A program made the translations under genes and the position numbers. From assembly GCA_003168335.1 (NCBI GenBank), contig PMSM01000011.1:144590-208589 (forward strand): DNA of 64,000 nt, written 5' to 3'. How positions within the stretch are numbered: the first letter of the stretch is position 1; every line of letters starts with the position of its first letter. Of the stretch, positions 7,265-16,502 are shown piece after piece. Origin of the DNA: Blastocatellia bacterium (GTDB lineage: Bacteria > Acidobacteriota > Blastocatellia > Pyrinomonadales > Pyrinomonadaceae). The notes under the pieces are model-generated. The model was given only the letters and a program-made list of their open reading frames with translations. It was not told the DNA's origin and did not search any database.

Positions 7265-9985
7265 CTAAGGAATCAACTCCGACGTCAGCAGCGCCCCACC
7301 CAAACTCGGCAGCGTCGCGCTGATCTTGACGACCTTATGCGAATCTTTCGCGATCCAGATGGTTTGTTTGTCCGCGTCGTTATCCGCGTCTACCACCTCG
7401 ACCTTGTAGGCATCAAAGGTGCCGGCAGGGACTGTGACGCTTTCCGTCGAAAGCACCTTCAGGTTCTTGATCTGCACCTTCTGTTTTTGCACGTCAAAAT
7501 TGCGGAAGGTGGTGCTGTAGTTTGCCGCCAACGGCAGCCTTGCCAGCACGTCGAAGGCGCCGCCGCCGTCAGCGAATACAATCCCGCCGAGATCCACGTC
7601 AATCGGCTTCGCCTGACCACTGGTGGTCATTGTTCCCGTGACCTTGTTGCCTTTGAAATCAAGTTCGACCACAGCCGGATCCTGGGTAATCGAACGATGC
7701 TTTAGAATCAGGGTGCCCTTCTCGATCGTGGCCACGTCAATGGTCTTGCCAAACGGAGTATCGGCGATTTCGGTGACTATCCATGAGCCGCCGACCTCCT
7801 TAATTTCGGTGGTGGTGGTCAGCGGGATGGTCTGTGGTCCGGCGACGATGGTGGCTTTATAGCTAAATTTTCCGGCGCTGAGATCGACGGCAGGTTTTGG
7901 AGCACCCGCTGTTGCATCAACCTTCTTTGGCAGTGTCACCGTTTTTACGTCGACGGTAATTTCTTTTTGCCGGCTGGCGACCTCGGGTTTCATGTCTTCC
8001 TGATAACGGCCGTTCAGATACTTGGCAAAGAACTTTTCGGCAGTTGCGAACATGGCCATGTTGTTGACCGGCCGGTGAAAGCCGTGTCCTTCATCAGGAG
8101 CGACGATATACTCAACCGGAAAACCTCGATCGCGAAGCGCGATCACGATCTGATCCGCTTCACGTTTGTTCACCCGCGGATCGTTGGCGCCCTGCACGAC
8201 CAGAAGTGGCGTCTTGATCTTCGTCGCCGAGTTCAAAGGTGACTGTCGATCAAGCTGCGCTTTTCCTTCCGGCGTAGACGGATCGCCCATGCGTTGATAG
8301 AAGAGCTGGCGACCTGCTTCCCAGTACGGTGGAATTGTTTCCAACAGCGTGTTCAGATTTGAAGGGCCAACATAGTCGACGGCCGCCGCATATAGATCAG
8401 GTGTAAACGTGACCCCGGCCAGGGTCGCGTAGCCGCCATACGATCCGCCCATGATGCCGACTCGTTTTGGATCGGCGATGCCCTGCGCAACCAGATACTT
8501 GACGCCCCAGGTGATGTCGTCCTGCATCTTGTCGCCCCACTGTTTGTTACCGGCGTCGATGAACTTTTTGCCATAGCCGGTTGAACCGCGGAAGTTCGGC
8601 TGCAAAACCGCATAGCCGCGATTGGCCCAGAACTGCGCGAAGGGATCATAGCCCCACGAATCGCGCGCCCATGGTCCGCCATGGGGGAAAATAACCATGG
8701 GCAGATTTTTTGCCGTGACGCCTTTCGGCAATGTCAGGTAAGCCGGTATCTCCAGACCGTCGGACGATTTGTATCTGACAGCCTGCATTGGCGCGAGTTG
8801 ATCCCGATTGAGCTTTTCGCGAATGCGATACTCCGAGGTCAGTTTCTTCGTGTTGCGATCAAAGAGGTAGGTCTCGCCCGGATCAGTGTCACTGAACACT
8901 GCCACCAGAGACACACGCTCGTCTTTCGTCAAAGATGAAAAAGCAATCTCTTTGCCGGGAAACTGCTTTTGCAGCAACTTGTAATCAGCTTCGTAAGACT
9001 TGTCCTTGAAATAGATCCGTTCCCGATCGTCCTGGTAAACAGTGGCGATCAGATCATCGGTCACCTCCGAAAATGAGACGTCGGTAATGTCGACGCGACT
9101 AAGCGGATCGGACTCGACAATTTCTTCTTTCCCCGTCGCCGGGTCGAACAGCTCCAGCTTAACCAGATCGATGCCCGCACCCTTGTTTGTTTCAAAGTAA
9201 ACCCGCCGGCCGTCTTTGTGATAACGCACCGGCCCGCAGTTTTCGAATACATTGCACGAATAAACTTTCGTGAAGCCTTTGTCGTCCACGCGCATGACTT
9301 CGGTGTCGCCATTGTCAGCGACGCGGACAGCGAGGCGCAGTTGATCTTTTAGATCGAAGCTCCAGCCCGCGATGCGTTCGGTATTCTGCCGGACCAGCGT
9401 CCGTTCGCCGGTCGAGATCTTAACCTTGTAGAGATCGTGCCAGGCCTTATCGCGATCATTTAGCCCGACATAGATGGCATCGGGCTCACTGCGAGGCACG
9501 GCGTAGATTTCAGCGCGCACGCCCTTTACGTCGGTCAGATTGCGCGCTGCCGGCACATCCTGACCCGCCGCCGGACTGTCGGCCGGATTGACTGCATAGA
9601 CGAGATAGTTCTCATCACCCGCCTTGTCCTGCACGAACAGAATGTACTTGCCATCGCGACTCCAGAAATATTCCGGAATGGGACGAGTCGTATCAGCCGT
9701 GAGCGGCTTCGCAGAGTCAAAAGGCGCTTCAGTGTGTTTGACCCAGACGTTGCGCGTGCCTTTGAACGGTTTGATGAAAGCGATGAAGTTGCCATCGGGC
9801 GAGATCTGGGCGCCGGAGATTTCCGGATCGCCAAAGAACAATTCCCGATCGATTAGCGGTGGCGGGCCTTTGGGTTGGGCTGTCGCGCCCAGCGGCAAAA
9901 CGGCGAGCACGAGCGCCGCGAAGAAAGCAGCCGCGAACAGCCGAAAGAACCTGGAGCGCAGTTGGGATGAAACTGTAGATTTCAT
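7265..9985 (-). CDS. Secreted S9 prolyl-oligopeptidase-family peptidase with extra C-terminal DUF3108-like domain
   Basis: Extracytoplasmic serine peptidase of family S9 (acylaminoacyl-peptidase/DPP-like). Signal peptide at 1-37 (LVLAVLPLGATAQ), beta-propeller at about 45-400, alpha/beta-hydrolase domain at about 405-660 with Ser515 (GGSYGGYA), Asp602 (GANDPRVN) and His634 (DEGHGF). Family members usually stop there. This protein adds about 230 residues (680-906), beta-rich with VPAGTFDAYKVEVVDADN and WIAKDSHKVVKI, resembling DUF3108 proteins such as the one at 20752..22296. The extension may bind substrate or envelope partners (inference). ATG 9985 is the only plausible start giving a signal peptide. 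Confidence 0.92.
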   Translation of the reverse strand: MKSTVSSQLRSRFFRLFAAAFFAALVLAVLPLGATAQPKGPPPLIDRELFFGDPEISGAQISPDGNFIAFIKPFKGTRNVWVKHTEAPFDSAKPLTADTTRPIPEYFWSRDGKYILFVQDKAGDENYLVYAVNPADSPAAGQDVPAARNLTDVKGVRAEIYAVPRSEPDAIYVGLNDRDKAWHDLYKVKISTGERTLVRQNTERIAGWSFDLKDQLRLAVRVADNGDTEVMRVDDKGFTKVYSCNVFENCGPVRYHKDGRRVYFETNKGAGIDLVKLELFDPATGKEEIVESDPLSRVDITDVSFSEVTDDLIATVYQDDRERIYFKDKSYEADYKLLQKQFPGKEIAFSSLTKDERVSLVAVFSDTDPGETYLFDRNTKKLTSEYRIREKLNRDQLAPMQAVRYKSSDGLEIPAYLTLPKGVTAKNLPMVIFPHGGPWARDSWGYDPFAQFWANRGYAVLQPNFRGSTGYGKKFIDAGNKQWGDKMQDDITWGVKYLVAQGIADPKRVGIMGGSYGGYATLAGVTFTPDLYAAAVDYVGPSNLNTLLETIPPYWEAGRQLFYQRMGDPSTPEGKAQLDRQSPLNSATKIKTPLLVVQGANDPRVNKREADQIVIALRDRGFPVEYIVAPDEGHGFHRPVNNMAMFATAEKFFAKYLNGRYQEDMKPEVASRQKEITVDVKTVTLPKKVDATAGAPKPAVDLSAGKFSYKATIVAGPQTIPLTTTTEIKEVGGSWIVTEIADTPFGKTIDVATIEKGTLILKHRSITQDPAVVELDFKGNKVTGTMTTSGQAKPIDVDLGGIVFADGGGAFDVLARLPLAANYSTTFRNFDVQKQKVQIKNLKVLSTESVTVPAGTFDAYKVEVVDADNDADKQTIWIAKDSHKVVKISATLPSLGGALLTSELIP

Positions 9986-10167
9986 AGAACCTCTTTCATT
10001 CGATTTGAAGGGAATTCAGTCGTCAGCCAAGAGTGATTGTACGTGTGCAGGAGACGACAAGTTTCGATTGGCGCAGGTCGGTTACGACCTGTACCAGATT
10101 TTCGAGGCGTCTTGGCTCTGATTGAAGACGGATAAGGAACAGAAAGCATTAACGATTAAGCCAAGAG

Positions 10168-10273
10168 AATCCGCAGATGACATAGATTTCACAGGCTGAA
10201 AAATGAGACGGTCGAGGTCTCAATTTGGCCCACCAATGCTTCGAGCCTGTGTAATCCGCGTCATCTGCGGATT
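10168..10273. repeat. Fold-back intergenic repeat
   Basis: Left arm from AATCCGCAGATGAC (10168) through TTCACAGGCT and right arm AGCCTGTGTAATCCGC... ending TCATCTGCGGATT (10273) are about 30-nt imperfect complements around a central region with its own small hairpin (GAGAC/GTCTC). It lies between the S9 peptidase start and the aminotransferase stop and could act as a hairpin at the 3' end of the aminotransferase transcript. Confidence 0.75.
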
Positions 10274-10276
10274 GAT

Positions 10277-11590
10277 CTAGTTCACCGACGCGGCGGCAAA
10301 ACTCGCATCCAGCGCTTCGATTAGCTCATCCACGTGGTCCTTCGTTGAATTGAGCATCATGCCGGTACGGATCACGTTGCCATACAGCCCGCCTTTGCCA
10401 ACCAGAACGTGGCGCTTCTTGGTCTCCTCAAAAACTTTCGCTACCGACTGGGGATCGGGTTCTTTGGTTTCGCGATCTTTGACCAACTCAACCGCCTGCA
10501 TCAGGCCCATGCCACGCACGTCGCCGATGACCGGATACTTGTCTTTCAGCCCTTCCAGACGCTGACGGAAGTAACCACCCACGACAGCCGAATTCGTTTT
10601 CAGATCATCGTCTTCGATGACCTTGAGTACTGCCAACGCGGCCGCACATGAAACCGGATTGCCGCCGAAGGTTGAAAAAGTCAGACCGGGAAACTTGTCC
10701 GCGACTTCCGGCGTGGCGACGGTGATGCCGATCGGGGCTCCGTTGCCCAGGCCTTTCGCCGAAGTGATTATGTCCGGCTCGACGTTCCAGTTTTCGATTC
10801 CAAACCACTTCTCACCAGTGCGGCCCCAGGCAGTCTGGACTTCGTCGGCAATGAAGAGGCCGCCGTGCTTGCGCGCGATTTCGGCCGCGCGTTCAAAGTA
10901 TCCCGGCGGCGGCACGATGAATCCGCCCACACCGAGAATCGGCTCGGCCATGAAGGCGGCAATCTCGCCGGTCGTCGTGGTCATGATCAGTTCTTCGATG
11001 TCGTTGGCGCACGCCAGTCCGCATTCCGGATAAGTGAGTTTGAAAGGACATCGATAACAATACGGCGCGGGCGCATGAACAAACCCGGACACCTGCGGCG
11101 GCAGTGGCCGCCAGTTCGAGTGGCCCATAGCAGATAGCGAAGTCGCCGACCTGCCGCTGTAAGCATGACGCAGAACCACAATCTCATGCCTGCCCGTGGC
11201 GAGTTTGGCGGCATGCACCGCCGTGTCGTCGGCCTCGGTGCCGCTGTTCGTAAAGAAAGATTTCTGCAAGCGGCCCGGCGTAATCTGCGCCAGCTTCTCA
11301 GCCAGATCGGACTGCGGTTTGTTGCAGTAGAGCGTCGAAGTATGCGAGATGCTTTTGACCTGATTGATGATCGCTTCATTGACGACCGGGTTTGCGTGGC
11401 CGACGCTGACCGTCAACACGCCGCCGAAGCAATCGAGGTATTTGTCTCCGCGATCGTCCCAGACGTGAAAGCCTTCGCCGCGTACCAGGGCCAGCGGCTC
11501 CTGGTAGTAAGTGGTGACGGCCGGAAAGAGAAACTCTTTGTGTTTGCGAACGGTTTCGGATGGTGTGGTTTTTGGTTCTGGTGCGCTCAT
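10277..11590 (-). CDS. Class III PLP-dependent aminotransferase (AGXT2-like)
   Basis: Fold-type I, class III omega-aminotransferase, cytoplasmic, transferring amino groups from alanine, beta-alanine or beta-aminoisobutyrate-like donors to a keto acid. FFTNSGTEADDTAVHAAKLA holds the phosphate-binding loop, FIADEVQTAWGRTG is the class III core, and Lys279 in SAKGLGNGAPIG is the expected Schiff-base lysine. About 437 aa from ATG 11590; an ATG 36 nt upstream adds an unconserved stretch. CYRCPFKLTYPECGLAC (about residues 178-194) is a Cys-rich insertion seen in the AGXT2-like subgroup. With hydA and the aldehyde dehydrogenase it could handle beta-alanine from pyrimidine breakdown (inference). Confidence 0.9.
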   Translation of the reverse strand: MSAPEPKTTPSETVRKHKEFLFPAVTTYYQEPLALVRGEGFHVWDDRGDKYLDCFGGVLTVSVGHANPVVNEAIINQVKSISHTSTLYCNKPQSDLAEKLAQITPGRLQKSFFTNSGTEADDTAVHAAKLATGRHEIVVLRHAYSGRSATSLSAMGHSNWRPLPPQVSGFVHAPAPYCYRCPFKLTYPECGLACANDIEELIMTTTTGEIAAFMAEPILGVGGFIVPPPGYFERAAEIARKHGGLFIADEVQTAWGRTGEKWFGIENWNVEPDIITSAKGLGNGAPIGITVATPEVADKFPGLTFSTFGGNPVSCAAALAVLKVIEDDDLKTNSAVVGGYFRQRLEGLKDKYPVIGDVRGMGLMQAVELVKDRETKEPDPQSVAKVFEETKKRHVLVGKGGLYGNVIRTGMMLNSTKDHVDELIEALDASFAAASVN

Positions 11591-11626
11591 TGTTTCTGTC
11601 TCGTTTCTTTGCGGGACGGTTCCCAC

Positions 11627-11782
11627 CTACCAAATAATAGACTCAATGTCGGTCAGCAAGTCTTTAAGATTTTCCACCAACTCATCTTTCGAATAGGCTT
11701 GCGTATGATAGTCGGGATAGTCGTTCAAATAGCCCCGGAAGAACTCGCCGTCCTGCCAGAACGTGTATTTCAGTGTCCGCAT
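11627..11782 (-). CDS. Short HicB-like (UPF0150) protein, no HicA partner
   Basis: 51-residue protein reading MRTLKYTFWQDGEFFRGYLN, then DYPDYHTQAYSKDELVENLK and ending ESIIW. The strand-turn-strand plus the (Y/H)TQAYSKDELVENLKDLL helix matches the small partial-RNase-H fold of HicB/UPF0150 proteins. AAGGAG followed by AGGG lies just before ATG 11782, a strong ribosome-binding site. It is squeezed between the aldehyde dehydrogenase (17 bp upstream) and the aminotransferase (36 bp downstream), all on minus, so probably co-transcribed. No HicA toxin is next to it, so it is unlikely to be a classical toxin-antitoxin pair. Confidence 0.75.
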   Translation of the reverse strand: MRTLKYTFWQDGEFFRGYLNDYPDYHTQAYSKDELVENLKDLLTDIESIIW

Positions 11783-11798
11783 CGACCCTCTCCTTACT

Positions 11799-13277
11799 CT
11801 AGTACAAATTTCCCTCGCGCTTGCGACCCGTATAGTCCACGTAAACTACTTTCAATTCGGTATAGAAGTCCAGTGCAGTCGATCCCTGCTCGCGGTCGCC
11901 GATGCCGGTGCCTTTGATCCCGCCAAACGGAATGTGCGCTTCACCGCCGGTCGTGGGCGAGTTGATATGCGTCATGCCGGTTTCGATCTCATCGACAAAG
12001 CGAAAGATCCGCGCCGCGTCGTTGGTGAAAATCGCAGACGACAGGCCGTATTCGGTGTCGTTGGCGACAGCCATCGCCTCGTCGAAATCCTTGACCCGCA
12101 AAACCGAGAGCACCGGTCCGAATATCTCTTCCCGCGCAATGCGCATATCGGGCGTGACGTGATCGAACACAGTGGGACGGACAAAGTAGCCTTTGTCGAG
12201 GCCATCCCCGGTCGCGCGTTCGCCGCCGCAGACAAGCCTCGCGCCATCTTCACGACCGATGTTCAGGTAATCCAGAACGGTTTTGAACTGGCTTTCATCA
12301 ACGCTCGGACCCATTTCAGTTTTCGCGTCGCTGCCATCGCCAATCCGCATTGATTCGGCCCGCTGCACAATCCGCTTGACGAATTCATCGGCCACTTCGT
12401 TAACTACGATGGCCCGGCTGGTCGCCGTGCAGCGCTGCCCGGACGATCCGAACGCGCCCTGCGCGGTTGATTCAACCGTGAGATCCATGTCGGCGTCTTC
12501 CAGGATCACGACCGGATTCTTGCCGCCCATCTCGCACTGGCATTTGGCGCCGCGGCGAGAGACCTGTTCGTACAGGCGAATGCCAACTGAATTCGATCCG
12601 GTAAAAGAAACCGCTTTGACCGCCGGATGATTAATGATTTCCTCGCCGGCGTCTGATCCCGACCCCAAAATCAAATTCAAAACACCCGGTGGTATCCCTG
12701 CCTGTTCAAAGATTTCAACGATGCGGACGGCAGTTGCCGGCGTCAGCGTTGCCGGTTTGAAAACCACGGTATTGCCGGCGACCAGTGCCGGCGCGATCTT
12801 CCACACCGGAATAGCCACCGGAAAATTCCACGGCGTCACGCATGCTACCACCCCGAGCGGCTGCTTTATTGTATAAGCAAAGTTCGAGGGCAATTCCGAA
12901 AGAATAGTCTCGCCGTTCATGCGGCGTGATTCGCCGGCGCAGAATTCGGCGACGTTAATTGAGCGCTGCAATTCGCCCCGCGATTCAGAAATAGTTTTGC
13001 CTTCTTCGCGCGTGAGAATCTGCGCCAGCTCTTCTTTCGCTTCTTCCATCAACCGCGCGGCCTTTGCGACGATCCGGCCGCGTGAAGGCGCCGGCGTCTT
13101 CCGCCAACCGTGAAAGGCCTCGCTCGCCGCTTCGACTGCGGCGAGCGCTTCCTCACGGGTGGCCTGTCTGATTGTTCCCAGGACGTCGTCGGTATTTGCC
13201 GGGTTGATGTTGTTAACGGTCCTGGGCGAACTGGATTCAATCCATTTGCCGCCGATAAAATTTCGATAGGTATCCAT
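11799..13277 (-). CDS. NAD(P)-dependent aldehyde dehydrogenase
   Basis: Aldehyde dehydrogenase superfamily member oxidising a (semi)aldehyde in the cytoplasm. Asn151 (TPWNFPVAIP), FTGSNSVG at 225-232, general-base Glu249 (CEMGGKNP) and nucleophile Cys283 (GSSGQRCTATSR) are all present. 492 aa from ATG 13277. CQCEMGGKNPVVILEDADMD resembles 2-oxoglutarate-semialdehyde dehydrogenases more than CoA-acylating methylmalonate-semialdehyde dehydrogenases (judged by eye). The gene context (aminotransferase, hydA) also allows a malonate-semialdehyde-type substrate. A frame extending to 13367 is rejected because the family N-terminus (DTYRNFIGGKW) begins at 13277. Confidence 0.9.
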   Translation of the reverse strand: MDTYRNFIGGKWIESSSPRTVNNINPANTDDVLGTIRQATREEALAAVEAASEAFHGWRKTPAPSRGRIVAKAARLMEEAKEELAQILTREEGKTISESRGELQRSINVAEFCAGESRRMNGETILSELPSNFAYTIKQPLGVVACVTPWNFPVAIPVWKIAPALVAGNTVVFKPATLTPATAVRIVEIFEQAGIPPGVLNLILGSGSDAGEEIINHPAVKAVSFTGSNSVGIRLYEQVSRRGAKCQCEMGGKNPVVILEDADMDLTVESTAQGAFGSSGQRCTATSRAIVVNEVADEFVKRIVQRAESMRIGDGSDAKTEMGPSVDESQFKTVLDYLNIGREDGARLVCGGERATGDGLDKGYFVRPTVFDHVTPDMRIAREEIFGPVLSVLRVKDFDEAMAVANDTEYGLSSAIFTNDAARIFRFVDEIETGMTHINSPTTGGEAHIPFGGIKGTGIGDREQGSTALDFYTELKVVYVDYTGRKREGNLY

Positions 13278-13457
13278 ATTCTTTTTCTTTGATCGAGATC
13301 TCAATTGATTTCGTTCTTGACCGGGACTTGTCCCACGTGCCGATGAGCCTCGGGCGGACCAGTCCACCCTCTAAACTAGTGTCTGCTCAGGTGTCCTTGT
13401 CTGGTCGGCTGAATATATCACGAACACTGCTATGGAATCAGTTCTGCTCAGAGGGGG

Positions 13458-13583
13458 GTAGTGCCCTGATTTATTTTGGTGCTTTCTTTCCCGCCTGGGC
13501 AAATGCGATCCACGAAATCACACGAACAAGAAACGTGGTTACGCTTCGTGTGTTTTCGTGGATTGCTTTATCCGGCCGGAAAT
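13458..13583. repeat. CGATCCACGAA-family palindrome, copy 2, preceded by a MITE-end-like sequence
   Basis: CGATCCACGAAATCACACGA (from 13506) and TTCGTGTGTTTTCGTGGATT (from 13545) form the arms, with flanks shared with copy 1 (4193-4291). At 13458 GGTAGTGCCCTGATT matches 14 of 15 bases of the terminal repeat of the MITEs at 14508 and 25134, but no matching right end follows. This is the main content of the gap between the outer-membrane protein and the aldehyde dehydrogenase. Confidence 0.65.
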
Positions 13584-13598
13584 CTCTCGAACGGGATA

Positions 13599-14492
13599 TC
13601 ACTCGGGCGACGATTCGGATGGCTGGGAATGTTTCTGGCCGAATGTGAAGCGACGGCCAATGATCATCTTCAGGATGAGGTGATCGGTGCTCCGGGTCAG
13701 GCCGATGCCCACGCCAAAGTTGAATTCCCACTTTGGCGAGACATTGAGGTCGATGGCTGGAAAAATCTGATGCTGCTGATCGCGCTTCGGATCAAAACCG
13801 CTGAGCGGGCCGAGCGCGCCATAGTATTCAATTCCGCCATCAACCTTTTTGGTAATCGAGTAGGCAAATTTGAAATTTGGTGAGAACTGGAAACCGCGCT
13901 TACTGCCCGGTCCCTTGAGCGAGCGCTCGAGGGCGGGATTAAAAGAGAAGTACCAGCGCTTAATCTGCTTGTCGATGATGGGACGAATCTCCCAACTCCA
14001 GGTGTCCTCGGAAAATTTGCGCCGCACATAGCCGACCTCTTGCGAGAGACTGACGCCCACGGGCCAGTGCCATTTTGGCGGGACGCGAAAACGCGGGCGA
14101 ATGTGCGTGCCGACGAAGTCCAAACCGCTGCCATCGCGGGCGCTGGTGAAAATATAGAACCCGGTTTCGAACCAGTCGTTGAAGCCGTGTGTTATCTCAA
14201 TGGTCTCGTGCCAGGCGTGATTGGTGGGCAACGTACCGTCATCGGTCTTCTTCGACCCTTTGGCAGTGAAGTTGTTGTGGAGCTCAACCATCGTGACCCC
14301 GCGAGGGATCGTTTCAGATCCGTAAACCTGGATCTCGTAGTTATCCTGGGCGTGAGCAAGGGCGGCAAACAGACAGATGACTGCGAAGGCGAAAACTATT
14401 CGGGATGCGGTTCTGATTGTCAGCGCGGTCGTCTCGTCAAGGGCATTGAAAAAGCGTTCGCATTCTACAACAGCCCGGGAGGGCAACGGCAA
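13599..14492 (-). CDS. Predicted outer-membrane beta-barrel protein
   Basis: No named family recognised. A hydrophobic leader (IVFAFAVICLFAALAHAQ) precedes about 245 residues of alternating aromatic strands with turns (HETIEITHGFNDWFETGFYI, GTHIRPRFRVPPKWHWPVGV, KRWYFSFNPALE, FNFGVGIGL) and a terminal strand MIIGRRFTF, which looks like an outer-membrane barrel of roughly 12 strands. The start is uncertain: ATG 14492 gives a 47-residue N-terminus before the likely cleavage site, and no better start is in frame. A MITE ends 16 bp upstream (14508), so the promoter must lie within or beyond it, or the gene has lost its original one. Confidence 0.7.
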   Translation of the reverse strand: MPLPSRAVVECERFFNALDETTALTIRTASRIVFAFAVICLFAALAHAQDNYEIQVYGSETIPRGVTMVELHNNFTAKGSKKTDDGTLPTNHAWHETIEITHGFNDWFETGFYIFTSARDGSGLDFVGTHIRPRFRVPPKWHWPVGVSLSQEVGYVRRKFSEDTWSWEIRPIIDKQIKRWYFSFNPALERSLKGPGSKRGFQFSPNFKFAYSITKKVDGGIEYYGALGPLSGFDPKRDQQHQIFPAIDLNVSPKWEFNFGVGIGLTRSTDHLILKMIIGRRFTFGQKHSQPSESSPE

Positions 14493-14507
14493 GAAGTGTC
14501 CGACAAA

Positions 14508-14627
14508 GGTAGTGCCCTAATTCAAGTCGTTCTCTGCGGTTAATTGCCCAAGCCAAAGACATTAACCGCAGAGAGCCCAGAGGTTGGCGCAGAGGGCCGC
14601 AGAGAAAACTGAAATTAGGGCAGCACC
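14508..14627. mobile_element. MITE-like fold-back element, short copy (120 bp), with 8-bp target duplication
   Basis: Ends are GGTAGTGCCCTAATT and, read inward from the right, GGTGCTGCCCTAATT (14 of 15 match). CCGACAAA is repeated directly at 14500-14507 and 14628-14635. Removing the element and one duplicate restores a perfect palindrome with arms AGTGTCCGACAAACT and AGTTTGTCGGACACT, direct evidence of insertion. Inside, CTCTGCGGTTAAT and ATTAACCGCAGAG form a perfect hairpin. The copy at 25134 is nearly identical apart from 32 bp, absent here and bounded there by direct TTCTCTGCG repeats. No transposase; the mobilising enzyme is unknown. Confidence 0.9.
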
Positions 14628-14701
14628 CCGACAAACTGAAGTTTGTCGGACACTGAACTCTTCGCTTTGACGGGGCACTCCAAGTTTATATACTGCCAAC
14701 G

Positions 14702-16246
14702 ATGAACAGCGAAGCGATTAACCCGGAAGAAACTGCGATTAATCTGTGTGGGCTACTGGAATCGCGAGCCAGGTCGACGCCTGAAAAAGTATTTCTGTTT
14801 TCTGAGCCCGACGGCCGGCAGTTCGCTTATGCCGAGTTTGACCTGGCGGTGAAGCGAGTAGCGTCATTGCTGGCTGCGCGTGGAGTCGGTAAAGGCGACG
14901 TGGTCACCCTGCTGATGCCGAATAGCGCTGAGTACATCATCGCCTATTTTGCCTGTTGGAAACTGGGTGCGCTGGCAGGGCCAGTGAACTCTCTCTTGAA
15001 AGAACACGAGACGGCTTTTGTGATGAACAACTCTGAGGCCAAGGCGATTCTGGTTCATTCCGATTTCCTGGAGCGCATTGAAAGTATTCGGAACGATCTT
15101 TCTTACCTGCAGTCTGTCATCATATTCGACGACGAGGCGCAAGCGACAAGCGAATTCAAAGACGATGGACTTTCCAACGTGGAAATCGGAGAGGACGACG
15201 ATGCGATCATCATCTACACCTCGGGCACCACTGGAAAACCAAAAGGCTGCCTTTTAACTCACGGCAACGTAATCGCTAACGCGCGACAGATAAGCGAGTG
15301 GCTACACTTCACCAACAATGATCGGTTATTGACGATCATGCCGCTATTCCACATGAACGCAGTTTCAGTGACGACAATGTCGGCACTGTATGCCGGCGGC
15401 TCGACAGTGATTAGTCCGAAGTTTTCGGCTTCTCAGTTCTGGCAGATCATTTCCGATTACCAGGTAACGTCGTTCGGTTCAGTGGCGACGATGTTATCGA
15501 TTCTTCTGAACACGTACCCGGATGGAGTGCCGAATGGATTGAAGACCGCACAGCTTCGCTTTGCCATGTGCGGCTCAGCGCCGGTGCCGGCCGAAGTAAT
15601 GAAGAAGTTTGAAGAGACTTTCAACTGCCCGGTAGTCGAAGGTTATGGTCTTTCTGAATCGACTTGCCGCTCCACGTTCAATCCGCCGGACGAGCGAAGG
15701 CGTCCCGGCTCATGCGGTTTGCCGATCGGAAATGAAATGAAAGTTTTCGACGATAACGACAGGGAAGTTGCGGACGGTGAGCTGGGCGAAATTGTTTTGC
15801 GCGGCGAGAACGTTCTGAAGGGTTATTACAAGAACCCGGAAGCTACTGCGGACGCTTTTCGCAACGGCTGGTTCCACACCAATGATGTCGGCTATCGCGA
15901 CCAGGATGGTTACTTCTTCATAGTCGATCGCAAATCAGACATGATCATCCGCGGTGGCGAGAACATTTATCCACGCGAAATAGACGAAGTCCTTTATCAA
16001 CATCCGGCGATTGCAGCCGCAGCGACGATCGGCATTCCAGATCAGCTTTACGGTGAAGAAGTCGCGGCGTTCGTGGTGCTGAAAGAGGGGACGAAGGTAA
16101 GCGAAGAGGAACTGATCAGTTATTGCGAAGAGCAACTTGCTGATTACAAATGTCCCAAGTCGATCCGCATTGTCAAAGACATTCCCAAAGGTCCCACCGG
16201 CAAACTTCTCAAACGAGAGCTTGCCAGGCTTTATGCAACCGAGTGA
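14702..16246 (+). CDS. Acyl-CoA synthetase / AMP-dependent ligase (ANL superfamily)
   Basis: Adenylate-forming enzyme activating a carboxylic acid, probably a fatty acid, to its CoA thioester. Phosphate loop IIYTSGTTGKPKGCLLTHGN, adenine motif VEGYGLSEST, hinge region GWFHTNDVGYRDQDGYFFIV DRKSD (Asp and Arg ligands), IIRGGENIYPREIDEVL, and the C-terminal catalytic Lys in GPTGKLLKRE are all present. 514 aa, normal for medium/long-chain acyl-CoA ligases. ATG 14702 lacks a good ribosome-binding site but aligns with family starts. Stand-alone plus-strand gene. Substrate cannot be read from sequence. Confidence 0.9.
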   Translation: MNSEAINPEETAINLCGLLESRARSTPEKVFLFSEPDGRQFAYAEFDLAVKRVASLLAARGVGKGDVVTLLMPNSAEYIIAYFACWKLGALAGPVNSLLKEHETAFVMNNSEAKAILVHSDFLERIESIRNDLSYLQSVIIFDDEAQATSEFKDDGLSNVEIGEDDDAIIIYTSGTTGKPKGCLLTHGNVIANARQISEWLHFTNNDRLLTIMPLFHMNAVSVTTMSALYAGGSTVISPKFSASQFWQIISDYQVTSFGSVATMLSILLNTYPDGVPNGLKTAQLRFAMCGSAPVPAEVMKKFEETFNCPVVEGYGLSESTCRSTFNPPDERRRPGSCGLPIGNEMKVFDDNDREVADGELGEIVLRGENVLKGYYKNPEATADAFRNGWFHTNDVGYRDQDGYFFIVDRKSDMIIRGGENIYPREIDEVLYQHPAIAAAATIGIPDQLYGEEVAAFVVLKEGTKVSEEELISYCEEQLADYKCPKSIRIVKDIPKGPTGKLLKRELARLYATE

Positions 16247-16502
16247 TTCGGTATTTTCACGCGGTCCTGAGCGGATTCACTCAGTGAGTTCGCAATTATT
16301 TCGCTAAGGCATCTCTGTCAAAACCAAAAAGTAATGCTTAAGACAAAGGCACGGACTTGGCTCTGTCCTCCGTCACCAACTTAAGCTGCGCTCGATGCTG
16401 GAATCCGAGCCTGCTTGAGAGTATCTATCGTTTGCAGTCTTAGTTTAAGAACAGCTCAGCGCGGCGAGAAATTGCTTTTGTCAGGCACGGCGCGCTCGCA
16501 CG

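Noticed and set aside
11627-11782. Classical HicAB toxin-antitoxin system
   Set aside because: Only the HicB-like half is present; both neighbours are metabolic enzymes.
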